This document shows positions 32,891-45,759 of a stretch of 64,000 bases of DNA, piece after piece. This stretch comes from Sipunculus nudus (lineage: Eukaryota > Annelida > Sipuncula > Golfingiida > Sipunculidae), in contig CM049311.1 in the NCBI GenBank assembly GCA_026874595.1, forward strand, positions 62,707,453 to 62,771,452, in the 5' to 3' direction. Both the position numbers and the translations under genes were made by a program. The notes under the pieces were generated by a model, which was not told the origin of the DNA, ran no database searches, and worked only from the letters and a program-made list of their open reading frames with translations. The number at the start of each line of letters is the position of its first letter. The first letter of the stretch is position 1.

Positions 32891-35359
32891 AAGTTTTTTA
32901 GCTCAGCTGACTATAAGTCATCTGAGCTATAGTTGTGGTCCTTTGTCTGTCGGCTGTCCGTCCGTCCGTCCTTCCATCCGTCCGTCTGTTAAACTGGCAC
33001 ATTTTGAAACCGTTAGACCTACGAATCGGAAATTTGGCATACAGTTAGATGTCCCCAAAATCTCCTACCATACCGAAAATTGGGTCATTAGGACTTCATT
33101 CCTTTGAGATATTAAGGAAAAACCTCCATTTTCCATAAAAAAAACCATTGTTACAAAACAAGACTGCCTAATATCAAAACCACTGATCTGATTTTGATCA
33201 TAGTGAATATGCATATTCTTCCATACATTTTCTTTATACATACCAAAAATTAGGTCAGTATTACGTAATTTGTTGAAGTTATGGGCCGGAACATAATGCA
33301 CCTCATAAAAAAAACAGGAAATATATTAACTCACTTAACATAAGAATGGCTGAAGCTTGAGACTTCTTTTCAGGGATATAACTCCATTTAATCAAGATTC
33401 AATTGTATACCAAAAATTAGATCTGAATTTTTCAAATTTTATATGTTATTTGCATAAATATGAAATCAGTTCCTAAAATTTGTCCAAATTTGGGCATGGC
33501 ACATTTTTTCCCTGTAAGTACTGTAGGTTTAATTTTCATATCATGTACATGTAAGGATTTCAGCTTCTAAATTCTGAAATTTGAAAGGAATTGACCAAAA
33601 ACTGAAGCTTTTATTACATTTTTTATGAGACCACGTCACACCTAGGCTGTACTGAAGCCCCTCTATATGTCCCCATATTGACCTTTCATGATTGAAACGA
33701 GGCAAGCCAGCTCTTGGGTGGCCTTAGCTGGATATAGCTATTCAACCCCCTCCTCTTGTAATTGTTTGGCCAAAAACATAACAATAAACAATAATTTTAA
33801 AAAACTGTTGGTTTACAATAACAACTTTAAGAAAAATAAATGTAAAAGGAATTTTATGGTTAATAAGTAACAGGGACCTTGCAATTACTGATGTTTTATG
33901 AATCTTTCATGGATTGCTGAAAATATATTTCACATGACACCATGCAGTCACCATTGGGTATTTTTTAATTTCAATCATAAACATGAAAAATAAATAATTA
34001 AATAAAATTGTTGTTTACTATAAGGGATTATGTGAAGCAAGTTAATGATAGACAAGGATGCATTTGATCATATTAAATATTCTAAATTTCCAGGTCTTTC
34101 CCAGGTGTTTCATTTGTTGGGGTTTTTTTATTACAAAATTTAAAAAAAAATGAAATCTGTCAAAAATTAAAAAATTACTCAGACAAGTGCTCATTAAAGA
34201 TGTCAATATGTTTGAATAATAACATTCAGACTCATGGCTGAATCAGCTGTTACATGAAACTGGGTAAATAATCAAAATTTATATTTCTGATAACTTTATT
34301 TCAGTTAATAAAATTAAACATTCCCAACTCCAGTTTGCTTCTTGTATAATATATTGATTTGTTTTGATCCTTGGGTTACTATTCACATGTATTAGTTTCA
34401 TAGTAGAGATTATTTTCTTTTTTTTCTGATACAAAATAAAAAAAAATAAAATTTTTAAACTCTGATAAAAAAAACAGGTCTTAAAGACAAGTTCTCATTA
34501 TGATTTCTATAATGTTTATAATTGTCATAAGTGTCTTGACAGTGATGTGAAAGTATTCAAAAGTGAATATAATATTTTTTTATAAATTAAAGCCATAAAC
34601 CAGGTAGTTACAATCTTTTTTTTTAATTTGTGAAATTTGTATATTCTGGATTCTCAACAGTTTTGTTCGACTGAAACAGAATAAATATGAGACCTTGAGT
34701 GAATACTTAATAATTTTATTCAAATATTATTAAAAAAAATTCAATAGTTCAATAATGTAAATTAATACAAATACCAATGCAGGTAATAAGAAAGAATTTG
34801 AGTGCAAATACTTTCAAAATGTATTCATTAATGCATTCATGAATATATTTTATAATTTTATTTTAATCATTTATTTCAATTATATTATTAAAAGAAATCT
34901 TTTCAAATTTTACTGATAATATTTTTTAATTAAAATTATATTTTGCCCAATAATTCCAATTAATTTTTAATGAATAGTTTAACTCTCATATCATTTGTGC
35001 TAGTGGTACTTTTGGCTATGGGCAACCTGAAATTATTGAATAACAGTTAACTCCTTTGTAAAAAGCATGCATGATAATTAACATGACTTACAGTGGACAT
35101 TTATTTCCTGTTACTAGTGTTGGTGCTGTGGATTTAATTTTCACAGCATGTACACAAAAGCATTTCATCTGTTAAAATCTGAAATTTGAAACCAGTTGAT
35201 CAAAAACTGTAGATGTCATTCAAGTTTTCAAGCACCATGCCTTGATTGTTTTCATCTAGTGTGTGCTTGGGCAGTATTACATAACCGGTTCAACTTCTGA
35301 CCCAACCACTGCCTCTGTGATTGTCTGGGTCAGGCTGGGTCAGGGAGTAAATACCAGAG

Positions 35360-35515
35360 AGCCTCTCTCTCTCTCTCTGGCGGTCTATATATCTCTCTCT
35401 CTCTCTCATGCTCTCTCTCTCTCTCTCTCTCTCCATGACAGTCTAGCTCACTCTCTCTTGCTCTCTCTCTTTCTCTCTCTCTATCTCTCTTTATCTCCCA
35501 TTCTCTCTCACCCCT
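35360..35515. repeat. CT-rich polypyrimidine microsatellite
   Basis: About 150 bases almost entirely of CT dinucleotides with short interruptions. The serine/leucine-run frame on + and the arginine/glutamate-run frame on - are artefacts. Confidence 0.95.
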
Positions 35516-35620
35516 AAGCCTCCCATTCTTCTTGCACCCCATTCTGTTGACAGGTACTATAAACCAGATTAATTAGCTATGAATGTTGAAGAAATTTAGA
35601 AATGTGAATCAACTGAAATA

Positions 35621-35621
<1 letters not shown>

Positions 35622-35708
<87 letters not shown>
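35622..35708. repeat. AT microsatellite
   Basis: Nearly pure (AT)n of about 85 bases. Confidence 0.95.
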
Positions 35709-35710
<2 letters not shown>

Positions 35711-36087
35711 ATACTGTAAATGTGTAGTTACATTTTTAAACCTGGAAAAAATGATGTATTGAAAAAAAGGAATAAAGGCAAATATTGTTAATTTTTCCTG
35801 GCTCAGTAGAATGGGAATAAAAATGATTTGCTTTGTTCCTCTACCTTTCTGCCTGCTTAAATATTTAATAATTATGAATAAACATTTTCCTCTGTAAGCA
35901 CTTGAATTCAATTTAATATCCTGTATGAATATGCAAGGGTGCTGTAACTCCAACCATCCCCTTCCCCCACCCCATAGAGTCCTTGCTCTTTGGCACTGTG
36001 AACAATAGTTCTATTGCTTTTCCATAAAATTTAATAATTCAAGATAATATATACAGAAAGACTGAGGTGTTTCAACTCCCATCATAA

Positions 36088-36437
36088 CACCCTCCCCCCC
36101 CCCCCCCCCCCCCCATCCTTCCACCTGTTAAGTGGGGACTTTATGGCTACTGTATACATATGATAAAATAGGAAATAGGTTTATTAAAATAATTGGATCT
36201 CAATAAACAAATCTGTAAAATGTTGAACTGTCAACAGCTTATAAAAAAGGTAACCAATGGAAACACATGGTCAGATCTCAAAATATTATTTGCAACAATT
36301 TCTTCAATCATATCAACCAACCATGGTCAAGATTACCTTTTCCGATCAGACTTTACCTGCTTTTCATAATATTTAATATTTTAACCTTCCAGGTGTTTAA
36401 GCACTGCTGAATGCTCCATCCCCTCTCTCTGTCTCTC

Positions 36438-36497
<60 letters not shown>

Positions 36498-36505
36498 TTT
36501 CTCTC
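36088..36505. repeat. C homopolymer and CT microsatellite
   Basis: A C run of about 24 bases (36090-36114) and, about 310 bases later, (CT)n of about 80 bases (36424-36505). The open frames over the CT tract are low-complexity artefacts. Confidence 0.9.
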
Positions 36506-37360
36506 TTCATCCACCTCATGCCTGCCCTCACTGTTCCCTTCTCTGAGCCCCATCCCAATGTCAGCCTCAGTAAACAAGAACAAGATGAATCAGATATATT
36601 CATACTTAAATATTTTGTATAACTATTCGTCCATAGGTACCTATGTACATGCCAGAAATTATGTCAATATTATGTAATATGTAGACATAGTGGGCATCAA
36701 AATAATGTACATTGTCAAGACTGAAGAGATAATGTGTCATACAGTAACAAATTCATAAATCCCCTCATCAGCATAGTAAATCATTACATCATATCTGTCA
36801 AATTGAAATCTTGCAGACTTCCATACAATATAGATCCTTCAACAAATAGCCTATTCATCATTCTACTACTGCTTATTACTACTGTCATTGCATTCATATT
36901 TGCTCAGATATATCGCAATTTTAACCCCTCCTAAATAAATAAGAAATAAACCACTATATTTTACTCTATTAATCCATCAGTCAGGTTATTTCATTTATTA
37001 TTTACTCACATATTACATTACATTCCTTTATAATAGCCCAACATGTCCATAATATTCTTAAGCTTTATCGACTCGATATAGTATCACAATGGAGAAACAT
37101 TTATGGTCCAATCACAATCTGCTGAGCGCCGTGACCCATGGGTCCCTTGTTTTTTCTGAGGAAAGATTCTGAAACTGGAGCTTGAATTATAAGGTGATTC
37201 TTATTTACTTTATCCGAACGATCTACATTTATGAATTATCAAACAGAACTAGGGGTTGGTCAGACGTGATTTATTGTCCGTCTTTATCCGGTACACCGCT
37301 CCAGTGCCTTGGGTGTCCATGGTTATACTATACACCTGGAAGACGGTCTTCTACCATAAC

Positions 37361-39115
37361 GTCAATGCGGTTTTCGTGCTAGTCGTGCCCGTGGTACAAT
37401 TGGCATGATCTTTGCCGCTCGTTAGGGCCTGTACACCACATTTGTTGAACTAACAAAGGCATATGACACTGTTAGCCGTGACGGACTCTTGAAGATCATG
37501 GCCAAGCTTGGATATCCAGATCAGTTCATCACCAAGCCAAGCCAAAGAAAGTATACGCTCTTCGAGCAGCTACAGGTAGCTGCGGTCAAGACCTCAGCCC
37601 TGTGCGCTCCTTAAGCATGTTCTCTGAGCCAACAGTCGCAATGCCACACCAAGCCAAGCAGGGAGCCGCAAAGGCCGCCACCGTTCATCCCGAGTCGGTG
37701 ATCTTCCAGGAAGCTATACAGCATCCACAGCCGCAAAGCCAGAAGCAACCTACATTCCCTCCACCGATCCCAGCAGCGGAGACCCAGCTATGCCATCCGA
37801 GAGCCGAACCCGATCTTGTGAATGACACTGTTTCGAGACCCATCGCCATTGTACTTGCAGTTTCGTCACCGTCATCCGCCAGTTTCATGATTGCATGATT
37901 GCTCACGTCCTCGATGATGGTGAGGCGTCTTCCGACTTCACAGTAAAAAACAACTACATAAAACAAGGCGGCAATCTAGCTCCCAACTCTGTTCAGCATG
38001 ATGTTTTCTGCCATGCTAACGGACGCTTTGAACAAGGATGACCCTGGAGTCGGTGTCAGAAACTGCACAGATATGAAGCTCCTCAATCGCAGAATACTGT
38101 AAGGACAACCACTGCTCTTTGCTGACGATTGCGCCCTGTCAGAATCAGACATGCAGCACAACATGGACCAGTTTTCCCGTTCATGTGACAACTTCGGGCT
38201 CACCATCAGCTTAAGAATACTTAAGTGATGCACCAAACACCATGAAAGCAATCTAATGAACCCTCCATCATGATGCATGGATCAAATCTGAATGTGGTGG
38301 AAAAATCACATATCTGTGGGGCACATTGTCAAACACAGCAAACATAGATGACGAGGTCAACAGCAGAGTAGCAAAAGCCAGCATTGCTATTTAGTAAACT
38401 CCGCTCAAACGCCTGAGAGCGTAGAGGTATCCATCTTGAAACCAAGATCCAGGTCAACATGGCAGAAGTCATCACTCCTCTTCTGTATGGCTGCGACAAG
38501 GACTCTCTATACAAGAAATGCTAAACAACTGAACCACTCACCTGACCTGCCTCCGTCGAATGATGACCATTAGATGGCAAGACAAAGTTCATGACACTGA
38601 GGTCATATCACGTGCCAACCTCCCATCAATTTACACAATCTTGCATCGATCCCAGGTTCGATGGGCAGGTCATATTAGCCGCATTCCAGATACAAGACTC
38701 CCAAAACAACTTTTGTATGTGGAACTGGGGCCTGGTAAAAGATGCATCGGAGGTCTGTAGAGGCGCTACAAGGACAGTCTTAAAGCATCACTGAAACTAT
38801 CTACCAACACAGGTACGAGGGAAAGTCTTGCGCAGGATGGAACAACGTGGCGTGCAGCTGCACACAGAGGCGCAGAAGACTCTGAAAATCACGACTTGTG
38901 GAGCCCAGGAGGAAACGTGAGGTCCACAAGGCGAGGATGGCAACTACCTCAACAGCAACCACCGATCAAAAGTATTCAACATGTGGGAGGTCTTCCGTTC
39001 CCGATTTGGCCTGAAAAGTCATCTCCGGGCACTCAGAAAGTTAGATCAACCACAAAACCTTGATCATCATGGTCATCTTCGCAAAAGCATCGACAAACAT
39101 CATCACTTTACTTGT
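37361..39115 (+). pseudogene. decayed non-LTR retrotransposon (LINE) reverse transcriptase
   Basis: Recognisable in order through several frames: QCGFRASR and FVELTKAYDTVSRDGL with LGYPDQFI (RT motif region, 37361-37540); VIRQFHDCMIAHVLDDGEAS near 37867; FSMMFSAMLTDA near 37995; the catalytic LLFADDCAL near 38113 with DNFGLTIS downstream; and after further breaks WAGHISRIPDTRLPKQLL near 38662. At the C-terminus FRSRFGLKSHLRA (38986 onward) matches the final zinc-finger region of this LINE family, though its cysteine pair is not intact. Stops and frameshifts throughout make it non-functional. GC content is above the surroundings. The endonuclease half is absent. Confidence 0.8.
37545..37865. 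other. about 0.32-kb GC-rich segment interrupting the LINE RT
   Basis: RT similarity stops near 37545 and resumes near 37865. The intervening block is GC-richer, with ACCAAGCCAAGC near both its start (37531) and 37647. It carries an open 98-codon proline/glutamine-rich frame (37602-37898) with no known domain. It could be an insertion or a rearranged part of the same LINE. Confidence 0.4.
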
Positions 39116-40889
39116 TTTTTTTACCGACCAGGATTACAGTGTTCCCGTTTGGTAAATATGCAGTATTTTACATGGGCTTCTCATAGTCTGTGAAGAAAAA
39201 CTAAAACAGTAAAAAAAATGTTGGCCTGTCGGGATGCCATTCCCGTGTGTGACGTTTGTATGCGTAGATTATAGGCCAAAGAACAGACCCCATAGTCAAA
39301 CATAGTAATTCATGTTTAACTATCATCTAGCAGCAAAATTATAATATTCATGATTAGATTTCTGACTCTTCATACATATATGTCATCAGCAGGAACTTGT
39401 ATTGAATTCTTCATCAACAGATTTATTACCCCAGATTAAAAGGTTCTTCCTTCCTCATCAACATACAGGGAGATCTATTGATTCAAACTAGACATTTTGT
39501 GCAGTCTTAAAAAAATACGATACAATAAATCCAGACCCGGCCGTTAGTAGATATAGATGAAAGAATATCGGGTCTCCCGGCGCAAGAGAATGTATTGTTG
39601 CAATCATGTGACTAAATTCACCTAAATTCTGACGGGAAATAATTTAAAGAGTCACATATGAGAAGCTTATACCTGTCCCATCTTAAAACGTGTATTTTAT
39701 TAAAAAAAAGAACAAATGACAACCTTATTTACATGCACGAACAAATTGGCCAGCTTAGTGAACATTAGAATTTAACCCTTTACTGTTTACAAGCCACTAA
39801 AGAGCACTCAAACTGGGCAACTAGAATGCCATGATATGTATAGATTCTTTCATGACAAAAATATTGCATATTATTTTTAAGTTTCAATGATTTTCAATAA
39901 TCTTCAGCAAACCCTCTTAGTGGGAACGGTTGAAATGGAATGGAATGGACGGACAATGGAACGGGTCCCCGTCACTCCTGTTGCTCGTCTTCGTTCGACT
40001 GTCCATTACATGCTGCCATCTGGAGAGGAGACAGAAAATTAACAGACTCTTTTCTGATCTGACCCTTCTTAACAACGGCCGTAAAATCTTTGTAGAATTA
40101 TACTAACATTATGATTCAGTAGTACATATAACAATCTTAGTAATTTATGATTATGATTTTTATGATTAATTTCGTCTTTGGTAAATATGTCCTCTTCCAT
40201 GCAGGTAAAAATGTACTAGATATCTTTTTATGGCAGAATAAATATAAATGTATATATATCCCTGGAGGTTCCCCGATTTTTTCAAGAATAAATCAAAGGT
40301 GATAGGCGGGTCCCTATAGTAGGTATAATTATAAAAAAATAATTAATAACACTACATCATTACGTTTGTTTATATATATATAAGGGAGGGATATCTGAAA
40401 TGATTTCTGACATAAATTCATTTGAGTAACAGTTGTTTTATTATGACTTTTCAGTAAAGATTTGTCACTCAAGCTGATTACCTATATATAAACGATTATA
40501 AACAAACCATTGCTTGTTTGGACTTTCCAGTTAATATCTAAATTTTGAAGAAATATAATATTTTGGCCGGCCACACGTGAACTCCCACCCTCTGAAGTTT
40601 GACTACGTCATGCAAAGATATTTAAGAGAACAGTAGTTGAGAAACAGAAAATTCTCAAATTGTTTTTTTTTTGTAAAAGGTGCCTCAAAATGTCCCCTTA
40701 AATTGCATATTTAACATTTTTCTCAATATGGAAGGGGGACACCCCCTCCCAAACCCACCCACTGTACCTGTAATTAACCTTTCAAATGAACATGATTTTT
40801 TATTTTATTCATGCAGATGCATATAAAGAAAAACGAATATTTATATTTTCATGGGCTGAAAATAATATTAGGCTAAATATATATAAATA

Positions 40890-40890
<1 letters not shown>
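39116..40890. other. unassigned non-coding DNA
   Basis: No gene or RNA recognised. TCGGGTCTCCCGGCGC near 39570 sits opposite CCAGACCCGG near 39530 but does not form a clean repeat end. Confidence 0.5.
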
Positions 40891-41102
<212 letters not shown>

Positions 41103-41214
41103 TTGTGCAGTAAGATTAATCTTAAGTTAGCACACTTCACCACCCGTTGCGCAGTCAGCAAGTTGTTGAAGAAATCCGCTGTGAAAGGCCACCTCGGCCT
41201 CGGCAGTTGTATAA

Positions 41215-41460
41215 ATGAAAAACCATTGGTCTCCCTAATATGAAAGACCAATAATATTTGCATACAAAATATGATTGGCCAATGTTTGGGATCCGTCAAC
41301 CTTGACCTTTACCACACCACGAGCTTGCCTGTGTATTCGTGTTGATGTTTTGGTCAACTGTCAAACAGCCAGGATGGGGGCAGTCGTCAGCAGCGGGAAA
41401 GAACGACACTAAAGCTGATACAGAATGGATTACCGGGTCTTGTTTCGTCCTACTTCAAGG
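41215..41460 (+). promoter_or_regulatory. candidate promoter and first exon with splice donor
   Basis: Three CCAAT-type boxes cluster here: ACCATTGG (41221), ACCAAT (41246) and GATTGGCCAATG (41272). They are followed by a nuclear-receptor-like half site (CCTTGACCTTT near 41302), then CpG-richer sequence ending in CTACTTCAAGGTAATT, a possible donor at about 41460. The ATG near 41375 opens only a 12-codon frame (MGAVVSSGKERH). A later ATG at about 41424 is open into the donor. The combination looks like a pol II promoter with a mostly non-coding first exon. No downstream exon was found in the window. Confidence 0.35.
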
Positions 41461-41953
41461 TAATTAACCATTATTTTCCCTTCAGTGTCATTTTTTATAT
41501 GCTTAACGCTTAATTTACCTCACAAGCCGTATTCTGAAGCCCGTCCGGTCATGAGGAAAATGTGTTCATGGAACATGGCATTACATGCCTTATCATAACA
41601 TTATCCTCGACTGGGACCCCCGTTAAGTGACCAATCTCTGATAAGGGAATTGCCAAAATTTGCTCTCTTCAACGTGCAATATCCGTATAATATTTACATT
41701 GCCGGCCTGATAAGCCTGACATGCATTCAAAAATAATTGGCTTGATTGTTTTGGTTTTCTATTTTACGCAGGGGCGTTATTTATAGCGGTAGATTTATAT
41801 TTTTAGGTTTAATTGATCTCAGCCTCGCGATATAAATTGCTTCCTTCACTTGGCTGTAATAGTGGGACACATACATTAATGTTTCAAATCTTTAATTAAG
41901 CAGCAACAGACAGGATCTTTGGGTGTCTATCAGAATATGGTATAATTATGAAT

Positions 41954-42131
41954 ATAGTGGAACCCCCCCCTTGCGACCACCCCAAAATTGCGACCACCCC
42001 CACAATCAAGACCACTTTTCTTGGTCCCGAATATACAATTCATGCAACTTACAGTTTCACAAATAAGACCACCCCCTAATTACGACCACTTTGGTCAGTC
42101 CCCAAGGCGGTTGTAATTGTAGGGTTTCACA
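41954..42131. mobile_element. decayed Tigger-like MITE with GACCACCCC repeats
   Basis: Starts TAGTGGAACC, close to the CAGTGGAACC end of Tigger-type elements. Internally it repeats GCGACCACCCC/AAGACCACCCC, and it ends near GGTTTCAC in inverted orientation. The ends are too eroded to set the target duplication. Confidence 0.55.
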
Positions 42132-42424
42132 ACCTCAATTTATATTGATTTTAATATTGTCTAGTCTCCACAACCTACATAAAATATTCATAAGAACTGC
42201 TGTTGATTTCGGTGTTTTTCTTTGAATTTCCTGATAACATTATGTACTCGAAAATATTGTAAGGTGAGATGTTTTTCTTTGTTCTTTTTTTTTTGTGGAG
42301 GTACCCACTTCAATTTTGTAAAGGCGGAGTTGGCTATTTCTTAAACTAAGCATTTCTTATTTCAGAGTTCCTTTTTTGGTGTGGGTCTGCATGACTTGGT
42401 GGTAGCACATGCTTCCTGTCTTTT

Positions 42425-42632
42425 CATTTTATATCCTGGTGTCAACCAGGCCTGGTGTCTCTTGCACCTGTAGGCCATGAGTTTATTGTTATCCCCATTG
42501 CTGATTCATAATACTGATGAACCTCCCAAAAACACACTCTTTTGTGAGTGATACACAGCTGTGGTGTACAGCCTTCCCATCAAGCTTGCAGAGCACTCAC
42601 CCTCTGTTTGGGGCTGACTAAGCTCTAACCCT
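42425..42632 (-). repeat. tRNA-derived SINE, copy 2 (5'-truncated)
   Basis: The reverse complement carries the body of the SINE at 20228-20485: GGTGAGTGCTCTGCA, ATGGGAAGGCTG, AGCAATGGGGATAACAA and GGCCTACAGGTGCAA. The tRNA-like head is missing. Confidence 0.75.
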
Positions 42633-42639
42633 AGCTAGA

Positions 42640-45470
42640 CCACAGAAAGACTCTCATACTAATTGTAAGGCCTAATTTGATGGTATGAAGTACCATACCA
42701 TCTGGTAAGCACAATAAACAGGTGTGCTAAGTAAATATTTCATATTGGTCAGGTTTGAATTTTGTTTATTAATTAATCCAAGAGTGAAGTGCTCATACCC
42801 AATAGTCAAATGTTAGGTCAACCACAACAGTCTGATTCTCAGCAGTGCTATTTATTGGTCTGTCCCATAAGTCCAAGAAATACAATTAGCTCTGTCCCAT
42901 GATTGCAAACCAATGTTGGCCTATAGATACAATTTAGGTATCAGTGGCTCAGTATTGGCCTGGACAGTGACTTCTTTGTCCTCATAGTTTTGTACTGCCA
43001 TAAGAAACTGCCAATGAAGGGCCAGTGTGCTGACAGTGTTGCTTTGAAGAGTAAGAACCAATTAATGGCCAGTGATAGTTTCACTATTGGTCTACTGTTG
43101 ACCAGGTAATCCAAGAGAGGCCCAATTACTGTCATTTTTGGCCAGTCTTGGAGAAAAACCTTGCATGCTAGGGGTACAACGCATGGCTTAGATGTAGTAG
43201 AAGAAATTTTAGGGAAAATAAATTGCAAATTTGTTTTTTTTTTCATTTATATTATAAATGGTAGTAAGGTATATATCTTGCATCAAAATTAACTTATTTA
43301 GAGGCTTGAAATATTGCACCTTATGTTAAAAAGACCCATTGTCTTTTGTATTAAATCAAATAAAGTGTAGATCATATTCTATACATGTATGGTTTTCTAG
43401 GCTGCTTATTCCTGGTAACTATGGCCTAATGCAATGAATATTAATTCCTAATGCTGTAACCTGCAGTCTAATACAGTTCATCTAATAACACATTCTCACA
43501 CTTTCTGCATTCTAGTCATAAATTCTTTAATGTTGATCCAGAACTCAAATCCAAGGTGAGGTGTTTCAAATGAGCTAAAGTAGAGATTGCCTATATATAG
43601 TGAAACATTACATGGCATAAAACTTACCATGGATGTTCAGAACAAATTCCCAGCGATTGTGGGATGACAAGCTCATGATAACCATGTGTAAAACACACCT
43701 TATATAATTTAAAAAGATAATCATGACAGGATAGATGAAGTTGCATTTGAAAGGAAACAAAGTAAGATAAAAACCAGAAATATGAATAGTTACCAGTGAA
43801 TAACACATAATTTGTACAATTTGCCTAACACAAGTTTAATGAACTGCATCCAATTTAAGAATAAATCATTTGTAATAAGATTTGTAATTCATAATGATTT
43901 TAATATCAACAAACTTGAGAAGAAAGATCCAGAGGAGAGTCAAGGGGTATGAACCCTCCCCTTTTCTGTTGGCATTACTTTTCTAAAAGGTTCAAACCAT
44001 ATTTTGTCACCTGGATCCTCCCATTTCCTGGCCTGAGGACTCTTTCAGGTTATCTAATTACCCTCTGGGTTGGATACCCCTTTTTTGCGAAAAATGATGG
44101 ATCCATCCTCAAGAGCAAACCTAGAATTATAGAGGCATTAACAGAGGAACAGACAAGTGATAAGGAATCATAAACCATAAAACCTTTTATTTTGAATGAA
44201 TTTGTGTAATCGTGTTAAATAAATGTATTCACCATGATTTCTTTTTATTATATTTCAAATTAATTATTAACTGTAGAGGACTTACTTTTTGACCCCTTAC
44301 AGGGGTTTTACCTGTAAAAGAGAGGTGCCTTTAATAAGGAGGTGACCATGGAGGGAGGTTTCCCTGTTTATATACCAGTGTATGGAATGTTTTCTGGTCA
44401 CAGTTTATTCCTAAAGGGATATCTTTATTCTTATAAGAAGAGGGAGGCCTTTGTGAATCGCAGTTGGAATAATCAATCAGATTCCTCTAGTGTCTTTAGG
44501 TTCTGGCCGATTTTTAATCTGTATTGATATGAAAAGTTTATCTTTGTGAAACAGGCAGCTTTAACATAACTTAAAATTAACCCAGTCCTTGTGTATCATA
44601 TGTAGCTTTTGACATCATTTTTTATGAAGTGTGTGTAAAATGCATATAGTCAGTGTATATAAAGTGAACTGAGGCACAGGATTTGAAAACAAGAAATTCA
44701 GAATAGGCTTGAGCTATATTGATTTTTTCATAAGTCAGGGGCTTTCTTATACGAGTTTGCTTGCAGTGTAGATTCAGTCACAATCAGCCTTATCTATAAA
44801 TGTCCTCAAACATTCCACAGCAAGGACAATTAGTGACCATCTTGTTCCCAATGCAATTTATGGTAAAGCCAAGTTTGAGTCCTGTGGGATATGAGATTGT
44901 AAAAATAGAATGCCTGGTAGACTACCTTATAAAACTTGTATGAACAGATGATAGATTGCCCCTCCAGGCATCGTGTTCCCCTCAGATAAATAACATGTGT
45001 GGTCCTGCTGGCTATTGTCTACCTCCAGTCATTTATGTATACATTAAAAACTCATCCTGTGGCATATAATTTTTTTCTCGATATTTTACATGAGCCAGAT
45101 ATTGTTTCATCTGTTGCTCTTTTCAACATGACATTTGGTCAATACTTGAACAGGAGTACATTACAACATGTACCAGTTCCATCACAAGCTTATCAGAGGG
45201 AACACTAACACCTAAGCATGTTCAGAAGTATCCACTTGGTTTTGGTGACTTGCTTTGATGAATTACCTTCTTTCAAGGGTAAGGGTAAGTTCCCTCGTTT
45301 CAGTAACAACCACTTAAGTTTAGTGAGCAAAATTTATATGGTCTCAAAGGGTGGAGGCCAGAGTCATGAAGGATCAAAAAATTAAGAATTTGTTTTTTTT
45401 TTCAGTGGAGTGTTTCTCATGCAACATATATGCATTTCTATGGTGTGGTATTTCATTGTATTTCAACCTG
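42640..45470. other. unassigned non-coding DNA
   Basis: No coding frame with motifs. The 101-codon minus frame at 42941-43246 and the 74-codon plus frame at 43949-44173 have no recognisable domain or splice context. Confidence 0.5.
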
Positions 45471-45473
45471 GTT

Positions 45474-45700
45474 TCTTTGGTCTTGGGGTAGAAAGCTGGG
45501 GTCAAAGCCTGGAGTTTGAATCTCAGCCGTTTATCAGGGAGATATTTCATGGTCAGCTCCCATCCAAGGTGAGGTTTCTACAGGCTTAATGAGAAGACTG
45601 TGCCCGACAATTATGTTTCACTACCAAACTAGTGCACCTTTCGGGGTTCCTCGGTGAACATGACTCAGCAATGAGGCAGATTTGGAGTCACACGAGAAAC
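45474..45700 (+). repeat. tRNA-derived SINE, copy 3
   Basis: tRNA-like head with A box TGGTCTTGGGGTAGAAAG and B box GAGTTTGAATCTC, then the same body as copy 1 (CTCCCATCCAAGGTGAG, ATGTTTCACTACCAAACTAG, CAGCAATGAGGCAGA). This copy shows the tRNA head most clearly. Its downstream flank holds TTGGCGCCACCTG and GGTGGCACCATC. Confidence 0.75.
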
Positions 45701-45759
45701 GTTTTAATTAATTCTCTTTGGCGCCACCTGATGCTTGCGGTGGCACCATCTGTGTTCTT

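Larger units (their letters stand above)
32895..37160 (+). mobile_element. long hairpin-ended repeat region (family B-type ends)
   Basis: The left end is the hairpin AGCTCAGCTGACT...AGTCATCTGAGCT (32900-32927) followed by a (GTCC)n-rich run. The right end has GCTGAGCG (37121-37128), the inverted arm, then the palindrome GACCCATGGGTC (37133-37144) and CCTTG. The interior has diverged internal duplications (33526-33605 against 35128-35210; 33240-33300 against 36645-36705) and is broken by CT, AT and C tracts. It may be one 4.25-kb element or several merged fragments. No transposase or Rep frame was seen, and nothing in it is coding. Confidence 0.5.

Noticed and set aside
35263-36603. Serine/leucine-run and arginine/glutamate-run frames
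   Set aside because: They are translations of CT microsatellites on either strand.
39500-39620. Possible MITE with AATACATTCTC/ACAATAAATCC ends
   Set aside because: The arms pair only over GACCCGG-type bases, and no target duplication is visible.
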